Shown here piece after piece: positions 1 to 7,821 of a DNA stretch of 42,741 bases; position 1 is the stretch's first letter, and each line of letters begins with the position of its first letter. Where the stretch lies: assembly GCA_002305255.1 (NCBI GenBank), contig DBQN01000014.1, positions 1,465 to 44,205 on the forward strand, given 5' to 3'. This DNA is from Firmicutes bacterium UBA1393. Lineage in GTDB: Bacteria > Bacillota > DTU025. Below the pieces are notes generated by a model that had not been told where the DNA came from, did not search any database, and worked only from the letters and a program-made list of their open reading frames with translations. The translations under genes and the position numbers were made by a program.

Positions 1-480
1 GTGCATATGGTCGAGACCATCAACAAGCTCGTTCGCGTGCAGCGTCAGCTCCTTCAGGAACTCGGCCGCGAGCCCAGCGCCGAGGAGATCGCCGAGGCAA
101 TGGGCCAGCCGGTGGAGCGCGTCAGGGAGATCATGAAGGTCGCCCAGGAACCCGTGTCGCTGGAGACCCCCATCGGCGAGGAAGAGGATTCGCATCTCGG
201 AGACTTCATCGAGGACGAGGACGCCCTTGCTCCGCCGGACGCCGCCTCCTTCACACTGCTGAAGGAGCAGCTCCAGGAGGTGCTGGAGACCCTGGCCGAC
301 AGGGAGGCTAAGGTACTCCGCCTGCGCTTCGGCATCGACGACGGCCGCGCCCGCACCCTCGAAGAGGTGGGGCAGGAGTTTGGCGTGACCAGGGAGCGGA
401 TACGGCAGATAGAGGCGAAGGCCTTGAGGAAGCTTCGGCATCCAAACCGGAGTAAGAAGCTGAAGGACTTCTTGGAGTAG
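1..480 (+). CDS. rpoD: Primary RNA polymerase sigma factor, C-terminal part (5' truncated by window)
   Basis: This is the C-terminal 159 residues of the housekeeping sigma-70 factor (RpoD/SigA), which directs RNA polymerase to -35/-10 promoters. The visible part begins at the family motif V-H-M-V-E-T-I-N-K-L, which lies inside region 3, so the GTG at position 1 is an internal Val codon and the gene continues upstream of the window. Region 3 is followed by region 4: L-R-F-G-I-D-D-G and then the helix-turn-helix T-L-E-E-V-G-Q-E-F-G-V-T-R-E-R-I-R-Q-I-E-A-K-A-L-R-K-L-R-H-P that reads the -35 box. The end (K-L-K-D-F-L-E) is typical and complete. Many -35 boxes in this window are close to TTGACA, as expected for this factor. 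Confidence 0.97.
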   Translation: MHMVETINKLVRVQRQLLQELGREPSAEEIAEAMGQPVERVREIMKVAQEPVSLETPIGEEEDSHLGDFIEDEDALAPPDAASFTLLKEQLQEVLETLADREAKVLRLRFGIDDGRARTLEEVGQEFGVTRERIRQIEAKALRKLRHPNRSKKLKDFLE

Positions 481-532
481 TCGGGGAGACTCATCGGGTC
501 ACAACTGCATACAGCACCTGTGAGACTATGAC

Positions 533-559
533 GGCGCCATTGCTGAAAGGGCGCCTTTT
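533..559 (+). terminator. Possible intrinsic terminator after rpoD
   Basis: Six perfect G/C pairs (GGCGCC at 533-538 with GGCGCC at 550-555) enclose an 11-nt loop and are followed by TTTT. The stem is short, but it sits 50 nt after the rpoD stop, where a terminator is expected. Confidence 0.45.
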
Positions 560-1026
560 CCATTTGTATGGGTGGAACGCTCTGAGACGGGATCAAGTCG
601 TCGTTCTCAACAGCGATTCGCACAGCTTATTGATGGTAAGTCTCAGGAGGATAGACGGCTGGAAGTGCTGTATTGGCTTAATGTTCGGCTTGCACGACGA
701 ACCGGCGGAACAGGGAGAACGAGCTCACGATGCAGGGAGTACCGGGGGCCTGCCTCGTCAGATGGTCTGAGACTAGACGTCCTGAGGATCTGGGGCGCAG
801 GATGTCATGGGTTTTTGTGGCCAAGCCACAGAATTTGAGGTGTCGTGTTATCCCGTTGGTTCGCCCATTATTGAGATGATTCCCGAGTCCTTCCAGAGGC
901 CTATTGCTTCCGCACGAGTGGTTTCGAAAAGGCTCAGAAGGAGGTGGGACTGTATCGGAAAATTCAGGGAGGAATGCATGGGCGACTCGTAGTAATAGCA
1001 CAACCAGATACACATACGTTGGACAT
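560..1026. other. Intergenic stretch without recognisable genes
   Basis: About 470 bases separate rpoD from the first regulatory element of the accessory locus. Short open frames on both strands (up to about 190 codons on the minus strand, antisense to rpoD) resemble no family I know and lack good ribosome binding sites. A short hairpin (TGTGGC-CAA-GCCACA, 816-830) follows a T-run instead of preceding one, so it is not a forward terminator. I see no convincing promoter, although transcription of the structured element at 1027 must start somewhere here. Confidence 0.5.
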
Positions 1027-1093
1027 GATACCTGGTGGGCTCCGCAGAGCCTGCCAGGTATCACTGGTAAGAGGGGTATTCGAGGATAATCGG
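1027..1093 (+). promoter_or_regulatory. Structured leader element A (candidate cis-regulatory RNA)
   Basis: GATACCTGG (1027-1035) pairs perfectly with CCAGGTATC (1054-1062). A second stem inside it, GGCTC/GAGCC (1038-1042 with 1047-1051), carries a 4-nt loop. Eight bases after the hairpin comes a conserved block, GAGGGG-T-ATTCGAGGAT (1071-1087). The same arrangement occurs at 7822-7884 before the second copy of the locus, with compensatory changes in both stems (G-C to A-T in the outer stem, C-G to T-A and T-A to C-G in the inner stem). That pattern argues for selection on RNA structure. It lies about 35 nt upstream of the 1123 gene. It matches no riboswitch class I can recall. A long operator palindrome is the alternative. 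Confidence 0.6.
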
Positions 1094-1122
1094 TCTTCAC
1101 CAAGGGTATGGGAGGGGTTCCG

Positions 1123-2952
1123 ATGCAGAATCGAATGGGGTTGCGCCTAGCGGCGCTCGCGTGTATCACGGTGTTTGCCATCGCAGTAGCAACGCCGGGA
1201 CGCGTCATAGGTGGAGAGGACACCCCCTTCAGGTTCGATCCCATGAGCGGCTGGGTGCCACTTCAATCGGTGAACCCCTACGCGGACTTCACCCTATCGG
1301 ATCTCTGGGATGGCACTGCATGGGAAGGCTCAACGGCGGTGGTTAGGGGACGCGCCACCATAGTGCCCGACACCGGCTCTGCGCAGATCAGTGTGGACTT
1401 CCTTCCGGATGCGGGGGCGATGCTGCAGAGCGGCCCTGATCTGTTTGTGGTGCCTCTCCATAGGCCCCTGAAATGGAAGGCTACCGTGATCGTCCGCAAC
1501 CCGGGCGATGTGGCCATGACAGACGTCGTTGTATCCTCTGAGTTCGGTTCGGCGTTCATCGTCACCGTGGATGGCAGTTCCGACAAGAGGGCCAGAGTGG
1601 TACGAGACGATGGCAGAGGCCTCCTACCAGTCGCATCCACGTTCTCATGGAGCATCGAATACCTGGGCCCCGGCGAAGCGGCCAAAGCAGAACTGACGGT
1701 AAGGCCACAGTCGTCTCGTGGAGGTTCGGGCTTCAGCGCAGAGGGAGTGTACTCGATCCATTCGGGGTTCAGGTTGACCTACAGCGTGCTTGGGCAGACG
1801 CAGGTAAGGTCTACGGGTTCGCATTCGGTCATTGCGCGGAATGATCCGGCGTCATTCAGACCTGACACTGTCGAACTCGTCAGCTCATCCGAAACGGGGG
1901 ACCAGGATGACCCCGATGAGGCGGATGGCGCGGCGGGCCCCGGTGCGATGCGTCCTATCGCCACGCCAGCCTATTTCGGATCGGCGACGAGCCGAGCGAT
2001 TCTACCTCAGATAGAACGTCTCCCGGATCCGTCATCGCCGACCTACCCTCAGGAGCAGGGCAGGTTCCGGCTGCTGGCTACGGGCCTTACTCCCAACGTC
2101 TCGGTGGAGAGTGACAAGTTCGTCGTTCCAGCCGGAGAACACGCCGAGTGGGATGTGGAGATGTGGGTCCTTAACCCGGGCGGCACTGACCCCAGGGGAT
2201 GGAACGGATGGGAAGTCTCTCTGACGATCGGTCGACACCTGGAGGCGACCGAGGCTGAGAGGTACGTGATCATTGAGAGTACGTCTGTCTCAAACACGGG
2301 CGTTCTCACGATTGCGACGACATACCCGGAACCGGGGGTCACAGTAGTGCGCGTCCTGTGGGACTGGCAGCAGCACGCTGCCAACAGATTCCTTCCGGAG
2401 TCCACCGCCTACATCAGACTTCGTCTCAGCACCGAAGGGCTGGAGGCGGGATCGGAGGACCTGGTGTTCGCAGAGGACATCCTAATGAAATACAACCCGG
2501 TAGGAGACGCGTTCTTCCACGATGTGCGAATGCATGACATATACATCAAGCGCATCGGGGGACGTGCCGACATCACGGTCAGTGCGACGCGCCTCGACTG
2601 GAGGGTTCGCAAGCCGGGTGTGTATGCCACCGTGGCCACGCAGGTATCTGCGATAGGTGCAGGAACCCTGCTGATCCAGTTTAGCGGGTTCGATGATCTC
2701 GTGACACTGGATGCCGCACCCGGGAGCATACCGGTCTGGTATGGCTTCGGACCCGACATGGCCGCAGCAGATACCGGCGGCTGGGTCAGGGCATCGGACC
2801 TGAACAACACGTCGCGGTCGATTGACCTGTCGAATCCGACGCCGGTGACGATGTGGTCAAAGATAAGTGTGGGCGACGAGGTTTCGTCCGCTGAATACGG
2901 CGACGAGGGGGTGATCACTTTCATACTGGGGAACAACCAGCCATCACTGTAG
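1123..2952 (+). CDS. Large secreted surface protein with C-terminal WRV-KPG domain
   Basis: Function not recognised. The ATG at 1123 has GGAGGGG at 1111-1117 as ribosome binding site and is preferred to the in-frame ATG at 1108. The 609-residue product starts with a signal peptide (charged start, hydrophobic run, then G-R-V-I-G-G). Residues of about 90-200 look like a DUF11/Ig-type beta domain (V-I-V-R-N-P-G-D-V). An acidic low-complexity linker (D-Q-D-D-P-D-E-A-D) follows near residue 265, then a second beta-rich part with V-L-N-P-G-G-T. The last 125 residues (D-W-R-V-R-K-P-G-V-Y-A, S-G-F-D-D-L, G-G-W-V-R-A-S-D-L-N, A-E-Y-G-D-E-G-V-I-T-F) match the C-terminal part of the two small secreted proteins at 3006 and 8014. 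This is the only member of the locus that fuses this domain to a long N-terminal part. It has no counterpart in copy 2. It is probably the first gene of the copy 1 operon. Confidence 0.75.
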   Translation: MQNRMGLRLAALACITVFAIAVATPGRVIGGEDTPFRFDPMSGWVPLQSVNPYADFTLSDLWDGTAWEGSTAVVRGRATIVPDTGSAQISVDFLPDAGAMLQSGPDLFVVPLHRPLKWKATVIVRNPGDVAMTDVVVSSEFGSAFIVTVDGSSDKRARVVRDDGRGLLPVASTFSWSIEYLGPGEAAKAELTVRPQSSRGGSGFSAEGVYSIHSGFRLTYSVLGQTQVRSTGSHSVIARNDPASFRPDTVELVSSSETGDQDDPDEADGAAGPGAMRPIATPAYFGSATSRAILPQIERLPDPSSPTYPQEQGRFRLLATGLTPNVSVESDKFVVPAGEHAEWDVEMWVLNPGGTDPRGWNGWEVSLTIGRHLEATEAERYVIIESTSVSNTGVLTIATTYPEPGVTVVRVLWDWQQHAANRFLPESTAYIRLRLSTEGLEAGSEDLVFAEDILMKYNPVGDAFFHDVRMHDIYIKRIGGRADITVSATRLDWRVRKPGVYATVATQVSAIGAGTLLIQFSGFDDLVTLDAAPGSIPVWYGFGPDMAAADTGGWVRASDLNNTSRSIDLSNPTPVTMWSKISVGDEVSSAEYGDEGVITFILGNNQPSL

Positions 2953-3005
2953 ACTCGTACGCACCGAACCCGTTCATCACCACACATTAAGGAGGCTGCC
3001 ACACA

Positions 3006-3737
3006 ATGAAGAGACTTGCGATCCTTTTTGCCATCATGGCGCTGCTCCTGGTATCAGCAGTAGCCAGCGCTGATCCACTGCCAAGCGGGGCTGTCGAAGT
3101 TGAGCACTGGGAGTGGGTTCCCGGATCTGCCGGCCAAGCAGGCTACTGGAAGTACTTCGCTGACGGCGATACGAGCGCACTGGCACGTGCGTGGAGAAGC
3201 GGGCCTGACTCCGGTTTCTGCAACCGGGCGGAGTGGATCATCGATTTCACGAACCATGCATCGGTAGCTCAGTGGGCGGAATGGACTATCGGAGGGACTC
3301 GTTGGGATTGGCGCGTACTCAAGCCTGGCGAGTATGCTGCCGACTGTATCGAGTTCACGCTGAAGAGCAATAACTCGATCTTGATCGACTACGAAGGATT
3401 CGCGGATCTGGAGCGCCTGAATACACCCGAGAACGTCGAGGAGTTTGGCGCGGGCGTGCTCCAGTACATAGAGACCTACTATAGCTTCGGCGAGAGCATC
3501 ACATCAGCGGTGAACAACGGATGGGTGCGCGCGGAAGAGCTGAACGATGACGATGATACGATCCCGGATAGCGCAGCTCTGCACGCCGGACTATCCACCA
3601 AGCTCTTCAACAGGATAATAGTTGCCGACTGCAACAGCTCCGGCGAGTACGAAGACACTGCTACCATCACCCTGTCCCTTCTGAACCAGCAGGATTGGGT
3701 AGATGACGAGGGCGGCTGGGTATCTCCCCAGGTGTAG
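3006..3737 (+). CDS. Small secreted protein with WDWRVLKPGEYA motif (copy 1)
   Basis: Function not recognised. The 243-residue product has a clean signal peptide (M-K-R-L start, hydrophobic core, cleavage near A-S-A-D) and an excellent ribosome binding site (AAGGAGG, 2990-2996). The mature part has a C-N-R-A...A-D-C-I cysteine pair shared with its paralogue at 8014, a tryptophan-rich centre (W-T-I-G-G-T-R-W-D-W-R-V-L-K-P-G-E-Y-A), and a C-terminal strand pattern G-E-Y-E-D-T-A-T-I-T-L-S-L-L-N. That last pattern is common in beta-sandwich pilin-like and spore-coat-U-like subunits, so a structural surface subunit is a fair guess but only inference. It lies 53 nt after the large protein gene and 116 nt before the Ig-like protein gene, with a strong hairpin in between. 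Confidence 0.78.
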   Translation: MKRLAILFAIMALLLVSAVASADPLPSGAVEVEHWEWVPGSAGQAGYWKYFADGDTSALARAWRSGPDSGFCNRAEWIIDFTNHASVAQWAEWTIGGTRWDWRVLKPGEYAADCIEFTLKSNNSILIDYEGFADLERLNTPENVEEFGAGVLQYIETYYSFGESITSAVNNGWVRAEELNDDDDTIPDSAALHAGLSTKLFNRIIVADCNSSGEYEDTATITLSLLNQQDWVDDEGGWVSPQV

Positions 3738-3796
3738 GGAGGATACTGCTGTCCGTTGCTAGTGGGAACCCCACGATAGCGAGTGACTGGCCCTAT

Positions 3797-3826
3797 GGAG
3801 GCGGCACGCTCCGCGGCGCCGCCTCC
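3797..3826 (+). promoter_or_regulatory. Intercistronic hairpin after small secreted protein gene (copy 1)
   Basis: GGAGGCGGC (3797-3805) pairs over 9 bp with GCCGCCTCC (3818-3826), with a 12-nt loop. No T-run follows, so a simple intrinsic terminator is unlikely. It may stabilise the 3' end of the upstream message or attenuate downstream genes. A hairpin sits in the same place in copy 2 (8750-8771). Confidence 0.5.
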
Positions 3827-3853
3827 CTCCAACGCGGAAGGAGAGAGTGCACC

Positions 3854-5509
3854 ATGCGCTGCTGGCGGACGTTGTCTCTAGCCATAGTCATTCTGGTATT
3901 CGCTCTTGCAGCAAGACCTGCCGCTGTTGAGGCGCAGACCCAGGTCAGCTTCACACCCTTGTTGACGCAGCTGACACTGATGCCCGGCTCGGTGAGCAAT
4001 TTCGAGGTCGTTGTGACCAACACCGGCAAAGTGGCCCCTGCCGAGTTCTCGGTGTACGCAGCCGACATAACTCAGAAGCCGAACGGCGAGTACGAGGTGC
4101 TGCCTGCTGGGAAGTCGCAATACTCGTGCGCAAGCTGGATCAAGCTCTCCACTCAGAGCCTGAAGGTCGGGCCAGGCTCAACAGGCGCCGTTGCCTGTAC
4201 AGTCTCAGTGCCCCGGAGCGCCTCCGGCGGCAGATACGCCGCGATCGTGCTTGAGATGGCACCAGAGCCAAAGAGAGACACCGGCGCACTCGGATCCACG
4301 GCGGTTGTCCAGAGATTTGTCTCGGTTGTGGAGCTCACCGTGCCTACGCGGACACTACAGAGGAGACTGGACATCACGGGGTTCACGGCATCGTCTGCCG
4401 CTGACAAACCTGCGTACGTAAGCAAGTACGGGACCAGTGCGCTCATCCTGACTCTGCAGGTCAGCAACCCCGGAACCGTGCATGTGTTTGCCGACGCGAG
4501 GATGATTCTCCGCGACGCAGCTGGGAAGAGGCTGCGCGAAATACCTCTGGGCTCAGGGCGGGGCATTGTACTGCCGGCAAGTACTGTCTCCATGACCTCG
4601 GTCCTACCGGCGGGACTGGCCGCAGGGGACTACACGGCCGATGTAATGGTTTACTATGGCGGGGTAAGACCGGCGACTGCGAAGATCCCTTTCACAGTAG
4701 ATGAGGGGACCGCAAGTGCTTCGAAGGCAGAGATCACAGCGGTGATAGCCCCCTTCTCAGCTGACCCGGACGAGTTCGATCTGACATACCCGGCAGGCGC
4801 CACGGCCGCGCGCTCAGTGGTCATCCACAACAGATCGGATCAGACCATCCGCGTGACAGGGAGGGCAAGCGCGCTCAGCTACGACTCCGAAGGTCAAATC
4901 GTCCTGGACCAGGTGGACTCCCCTTCGAGCTGTGCACAGTGGATCAAGCTGAACCCTGAGGCGGTAGACATCAAACCAGGTGCCAAACAGGTAGTCAGGA
5001 TGACCATCGTCATCCCCAAGGGCGAAGCCGGTGGGAAGTACGCGAACCTGGTGTTCACGGCAACGCCTGTGGATGGAGTGGAAGGCGATGCATGGGCGGG
5101 TGAGACCGGCACTACCATCACGTTGCGAGTAGGCAAAGAGTTCATCACCTCCGGAGAGTTGTCTTCCATTACCGTGGAGGACGGCGGCCCGTCGGTGGGC
5201 CGTGTGTTCGGAACGGTGTTCACCAACACGGGCACCATCCACGTGAAGCCCAGCACTTCCGTGACCATAAAGCGGAGGATCATGCCGGAGCCGATCCCAG
5301 GGATCGAGTACATCGGTCGGGGATCCCTCGAGAACGTCGCTCAGTTGAACCTCGGTGAGGAGCTGAGTCCCGTGCTCCCTGGAGGCACGCGTGAACTCTT
5401 CGTGGCGATGTCAGGTGATCTGGAGCCTGGCGATTACGTTGTGGAGTTTCTGGTCAATTACGGGGGCGAGACGCCTCTCTACCAGGTACATGAGTTCTCT
5501 TTGAAGTAG
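3854..5509 (+). CDS. Secreted two-repeat Ig/chaperone-like protein (copy 1)
   Basis: A 551-residue exported protein. Signal peptide 1-27 ends near V-E-A-Q. Two tandem repeats of about 255 residues follow (about 30-280 and 285-551). Each starts with a PapD/DUF916-like beta-sandwich: S-F-T-P-L-L-T-Q-L-T-L-M-P-G, then V-T-N-T-G, a W-I-K-L segment, a K-V-G-P-G-S turn and G-G-R-Y-A-A-I-V-L. Each then has a second Ig-like domain (F-G-T-V-F-T-N-T-G-T-I-H-V, L-E-P-G-D-Y-V-V-E-F-L-V-N-Y-G-G). The pattern matches families that bind or chaperone surface proteins, such as periplasmic pilus chaperones and WxL-binding proteins, but assigning that role here is inference. The start ATG follows GGAAGGAGAG. 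The secretin gene begins 60 nt downstream. The paralogue is at 8801. Confidence 0.75.
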   Translation: MRCWRTLSLAIVILVFALAARPAAVEAQTQVSFTPLLTQLTLMPGSVSNFEVVVTNTGKVAPAEFSVYAADITQKPNGEYEVLPAGKSQYSCASWIKLSTQSLKVGPGSTGAVACTVSVPRSASGGRYAAIVLEMAPEPKRDTGALGSTAVVQRFVSVVELTVPTRTLQRRLDITGFTASSAADKPAYVSKYGTSALILTLQVSNPGTVHVFADARMILRDAAGKRLREIPLGSGRGIVLPASTVSMTSVLPAGLAAGDYTADVMVYYGGVRPATAKIPFTVDEGTASASKAEITAVIAPFSADPDEFDLTYPAGATAARSVVIHNRSDQTIRVTGRASALSYDSEGQIVLDQVDSPSSCAQWIKLNPEAVDIKPGAKQVVRMTIVIPKGEAGGKYANLVFTATPVDGVEGDAWAGETGTTITLRVGKEFITSGELSSITVEDGGPSVGRVFGTVFTNTGTIHVKPSTSVTIKRRIMPEPIPGIEYIGRGSLENVAQLNLGEELSPVLPGGTRELFVAMSGDLEPGDYVVEFLVNYGGETPLYQVHEFSLK

Positions 5510-5514
5510 GTAGC

Positions 5515-5530
5515 GCCCGCCGGGGCGGGC
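5515..5530 (+). promoter_or_regulatory. Short GC hairpin between Ig-like gene and secretin gene
   Basis: GCCCGC (5515-5520) and GCGGGC (5525-5530) can form 6 bp around a 4-nt loop directly after the upstream stop codon. There is no T-run. It may aid mRNA processing or be incidental. Confidence 0.3.
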
Positions 5531-5569
5531 CTGTTGCGGCAGAGTAAGTCTGAGACTGGAGGAGTAGTC

Positions 5570-6829
5570 ATGGTCATCGCGCGTGGACTCTCAGCCGCGG
5601 GTGCGCGGCGCACGCTCATCGTCCTATCACTGTTGGCCGCCCTGTCTGTAGCCGGTTCGGCTCATCTCTGGGCGCAGGAAATCCAGACTCCTGAACAAGT
5701 ACTTGTAACGAACATTTTCGATAGTACCGACATTATCAGTGTGTTACGCGATATTTCTGCCCAGACAGGTGTGAACATCCTTGCCGAACCATCGGTACAG
5801 GGCTGGATCACCATGGAGCTCCTCGATGTGCCGTTGGAGGACGCTCTAGACATGATCGTCGGCCCGCTTGGCTACACGTGGGTGAGGCAGGGCAACTACT
5901 ACATCGTTGGGTCAGCTGACGCGCAGAACCCTGCCTACCACATGTTTACGAGCACCGAGGTGATCAGGCTGCGCTACGCCAAGGCCGAGGCAGTGGCGGA
6001 GCTGCTATCTGACTTCTTTAAGCCCAATGTCAAAGTGGATCCTGTGGCGAACGTTATCATGGTCACGGGAATCCGCTCCATCATCGACAGGATCAAGGCC
6101 GATATCGCCCTTGTAGACAAACCTGCGCGGCAGGTGATCCTAGAGGCTGTGGTTATGGAAATGACCACTGACTCGGGCAAAGACAACAGGGCCGACTGGC
6201 GGGTGCAGGCGAGCGTAGGTGCGTCTGACCCGGTCATGCCTCTATCTGGTTTCGTGGACTTCGTCTCAGGGATATGGAGTGGCAAGTTGAGTATGCAGGG
6301 TGGCCTGACTCAGCTGTTGGCGTCAATTGAAGTCATGGTAGACTCGGGGCAGGCTGAGATCAATGCCACGCCGAAGCTGATGGCCCTCGACGGTGAGACC
6401 GCCGAGATATTCCTGGGCCGGGAGAAGTACATAACTGTATCGACTACTACCACGGAGACAATGACGCAGAGCAGGCTAGAGTCGATAAAGACCGGCATCA
6501 CCCTTCGGTTCACGCCGAGGATCACTGACTCGGGCGAAATCATCATGAAGATCGAACCCGAGGTGTCGGATGCCGTGGAGGTAACCGGCGGGTTCCCCAT
6601 AGTCAACAGGCGCACAGTCTCGACCACTGTGATGCTCCGCGACGGTGAGACGCTGGTAATCGGCGGTCTTAAGCTGAAGTCGGAGTATGACAGCAGCAGC
6701 AAGGTGCCGGTTCTGGGAGACCTGCCCGTGCTCGGTCTCCTGTTCAGCAGCAACAAGAAGGCCTCAGTCGAGACTGAGACCGTTGTGCTGATCACACCGA
6801 GGATCGTCGAGCTGGGATCTGGCGTGTAG
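5570..6829 (+). CDS. Secretin (outer-membrane pore of a type II/IV pilus-like export system)
   Basis: Secretins form multimeric outer-membrane channels for type II secretion, type IV pili and related systems. The 419-residue product starts at ATG 5570 behind GGAGGAG, with a signal peptide ending near H-L-W-A-Q. Domains in order: an STN/N0 domain (about 30-105, F-D-S-T-D-I-I-S-V-L-R-D-I-S, L-L-D-V-P-L-E-D-A-L-D), an N1/NolW-type domain (about 115-185, L-R-Y-A-K-A-E-A-V), then the secretin barrel domain (about 190-415). The gate and end motif V-P-V-L-G-D-L-P-V-L-G-L-L-F (379-392) and V-L-I-T-P-R-I-V are intact. It is short for a PilQ or GspD but complete. No pilus ATPase, prepilin peptidase or inner-membrane platform gene is in the window. 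The shortened paralogue is at 10461. Confidence 0.9.
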   Translation: MVIARGLSAAGARRTLIVLSLLAALSVAGSAHLWAQEIQTPEQVLVTNIFDSTDIISVLRDISAQTGVNILAEPSVQGWITMELLDVPLEDALDMIVGPLGYTWVRQGNYYIVGSADAQNPAYHMFTSTEVIRLRYAKAEAVAELLSDFFKPNVKVDPVANVIMVTGIRSIIDRIKADIALVDKPARQVILEAVVMEMTTDSGKDNRADWRVQASVGASDPVMPLSGFVDFVSGIWSGKLSMQGGLTQLLASIEVMVDSGQAEINATPKLMALDGETAEIFLGREKYITVSTTTTETMTQSRLESIKTGITLRFTPRITDSGEIIMKIEPEVSDAVEVTGGFPIVNRRTVSTTVMLRDGETLVIGGLKLKSEYDSSSKVPVLGDLPVLGLLFSSNKKASVETETVVLITPRIVELGSGV

Positions 6830-6847
6830 GCGGGAGGCGGGTACACT

Positions 6848-7732
6848 ATGAGGCGCAAGTCCTTGTGCAGCCGTGCGCTGCCGGTTGTAGCGGCCGCGGC
6901 GACGGTGCTGTTACTGATTGCAGTCTCGAGTTCGGCAACACTCGCGTGGCAGCCGGAGTTCCTCGACCCTCGAGTGGCCGGAATGGGCCTGGCACACGTC
7001 GGTGTACTAGGCGCGCCCAGTCCGACTTGCACGAATCCTGCATCCTATGGCTTTGAGGTGACTCAGGTGTCGGTAGTGGCGGGAGCAGCTTTCGTCCCTG
7101 ACATGAAGGAGGTGGCCGGCTTCGTCGCGATGAGCGATGTGGACCACGGCCTCGGTGCCGGAGGGTTCAGCTTCAGCTATCGGCGAACGATGGAGGAGGA
7201 GCCCTCGGGGACCAGCATGAAGGGAGTTTACCAGGTCGGGAAGGCGACTAACGATTGGTTGTCGCTCGGGTTGGGTGTCGGCTTAGTGCGGTCAGACGAT
7301 GCTGATCCGCTACTGACAACCGAGGCTGGGGCCATCGTGAAGCTAGGGGCTTTCCGCGTGGGGGCCTTGGTCTCGGATATCACCGCGACGCGTTTCGGAG
7401 AGGATGATATCGATACGGCAATAACCCCGTCTATGTCGGTCGGGGTGGCCATCCAGACTGCCGGCGGTCTCACAATCGCCGCCGACGCGCACGATCTGCT
7501 GTCTTCAAGTGGAGAAACCAGCACGTGGTACTCGGGCGGGGCCGAGTTGTGGTTGGGCGACAAGGTCGCGCTCAGGGGAGGAGTGATCCTGAAAGGTGAG
7601 CCCGGTGACTTGCAGGCCTCGTATACTGCTGGCTTCGGGATCAACGGCGCCGGCGTCACTTTCGGCTACGCCATTGCCGGTGGCGGAGGCAACCCGGTCA
7701 CTCACTGTATCGGCGTGGGGGGTTCGTTCTGA
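6848..7732 (+). CDS. PorV/UPF0164-like outer-membrane beta-barrel protein
   Basis: A 294-residue exported protein. The signal peptide ends near S-A-T-L-A-W-Q. Right after it come D-P-R-V-A-G-M-G-L-A-H-V-G-V and T-N-P-A-S-Y-G, which match the 'A-R-A-x-G-M-G...N-P-A' start of PorV/UPF0164/FadL-type barrels. The rest is alternating polar/hydrophobic strands with glycine-aromatic endings (A-E-L-W-L-G-D-K-V-A-L-R-G-G, A-G-F-G-I-N-G-A-G-V-T-F-G-Y). The protein ends in a C-terminal Phe, the usual signal for barrel insertion. It starts 18 nt after the secretin stop and is very likely in its operon. It has no paralogue in copy 2. The barrel call is from pattern, not alignment; function unknown. Confidence 0.75.
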   Translation: MRRKSLCSRALPVVAAAATVLLLIAVSSSATLAWQPEFLDPRVAGMGLAHVGVLGAPSPTCTNPASYGFEVTQVSVVAGAAFVPDMKEVAGFVAMSDVDHGLGAGGFSFSYRRTMEEEPSGTSMKGVYQVGKATNDWLSLGLGVGLVRSDDADPLLTTEAGAIVKLGAFRVGALVSDITATRFGEDDIDTAITPSMSVGVAIQTAGGLTIAADAHDLLSSSGETSTWYSGGAELWLGDKVALRGGVILKGEPGDLQASYTAGFGINGAGVTFGYAIAGGGGNPVTHCIGVGGSF

Positions 7733-7821
7733 CGCCGGAGCGGATCGTAACGGAATCTCTCAGCAGGTGATACAAGCTGTGGCGCGGTAATAGAGTGATA
7801 TCGGAGCACTACCCACTTTGC

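Noticed and set aside
54..623. 189-codon minus-strand frame opposite rpoD
   Set aside because: Antisense shadow of a certain gene in a GC-rich genome; Ser/Arg-rich product without family likeness.
816..830. Hairpin TGTGGC-CAA-GCCACA as a terminator
   Set aside because: The T-run lies before the stem on the plus strand and would be an A-run after it on the minus strand.
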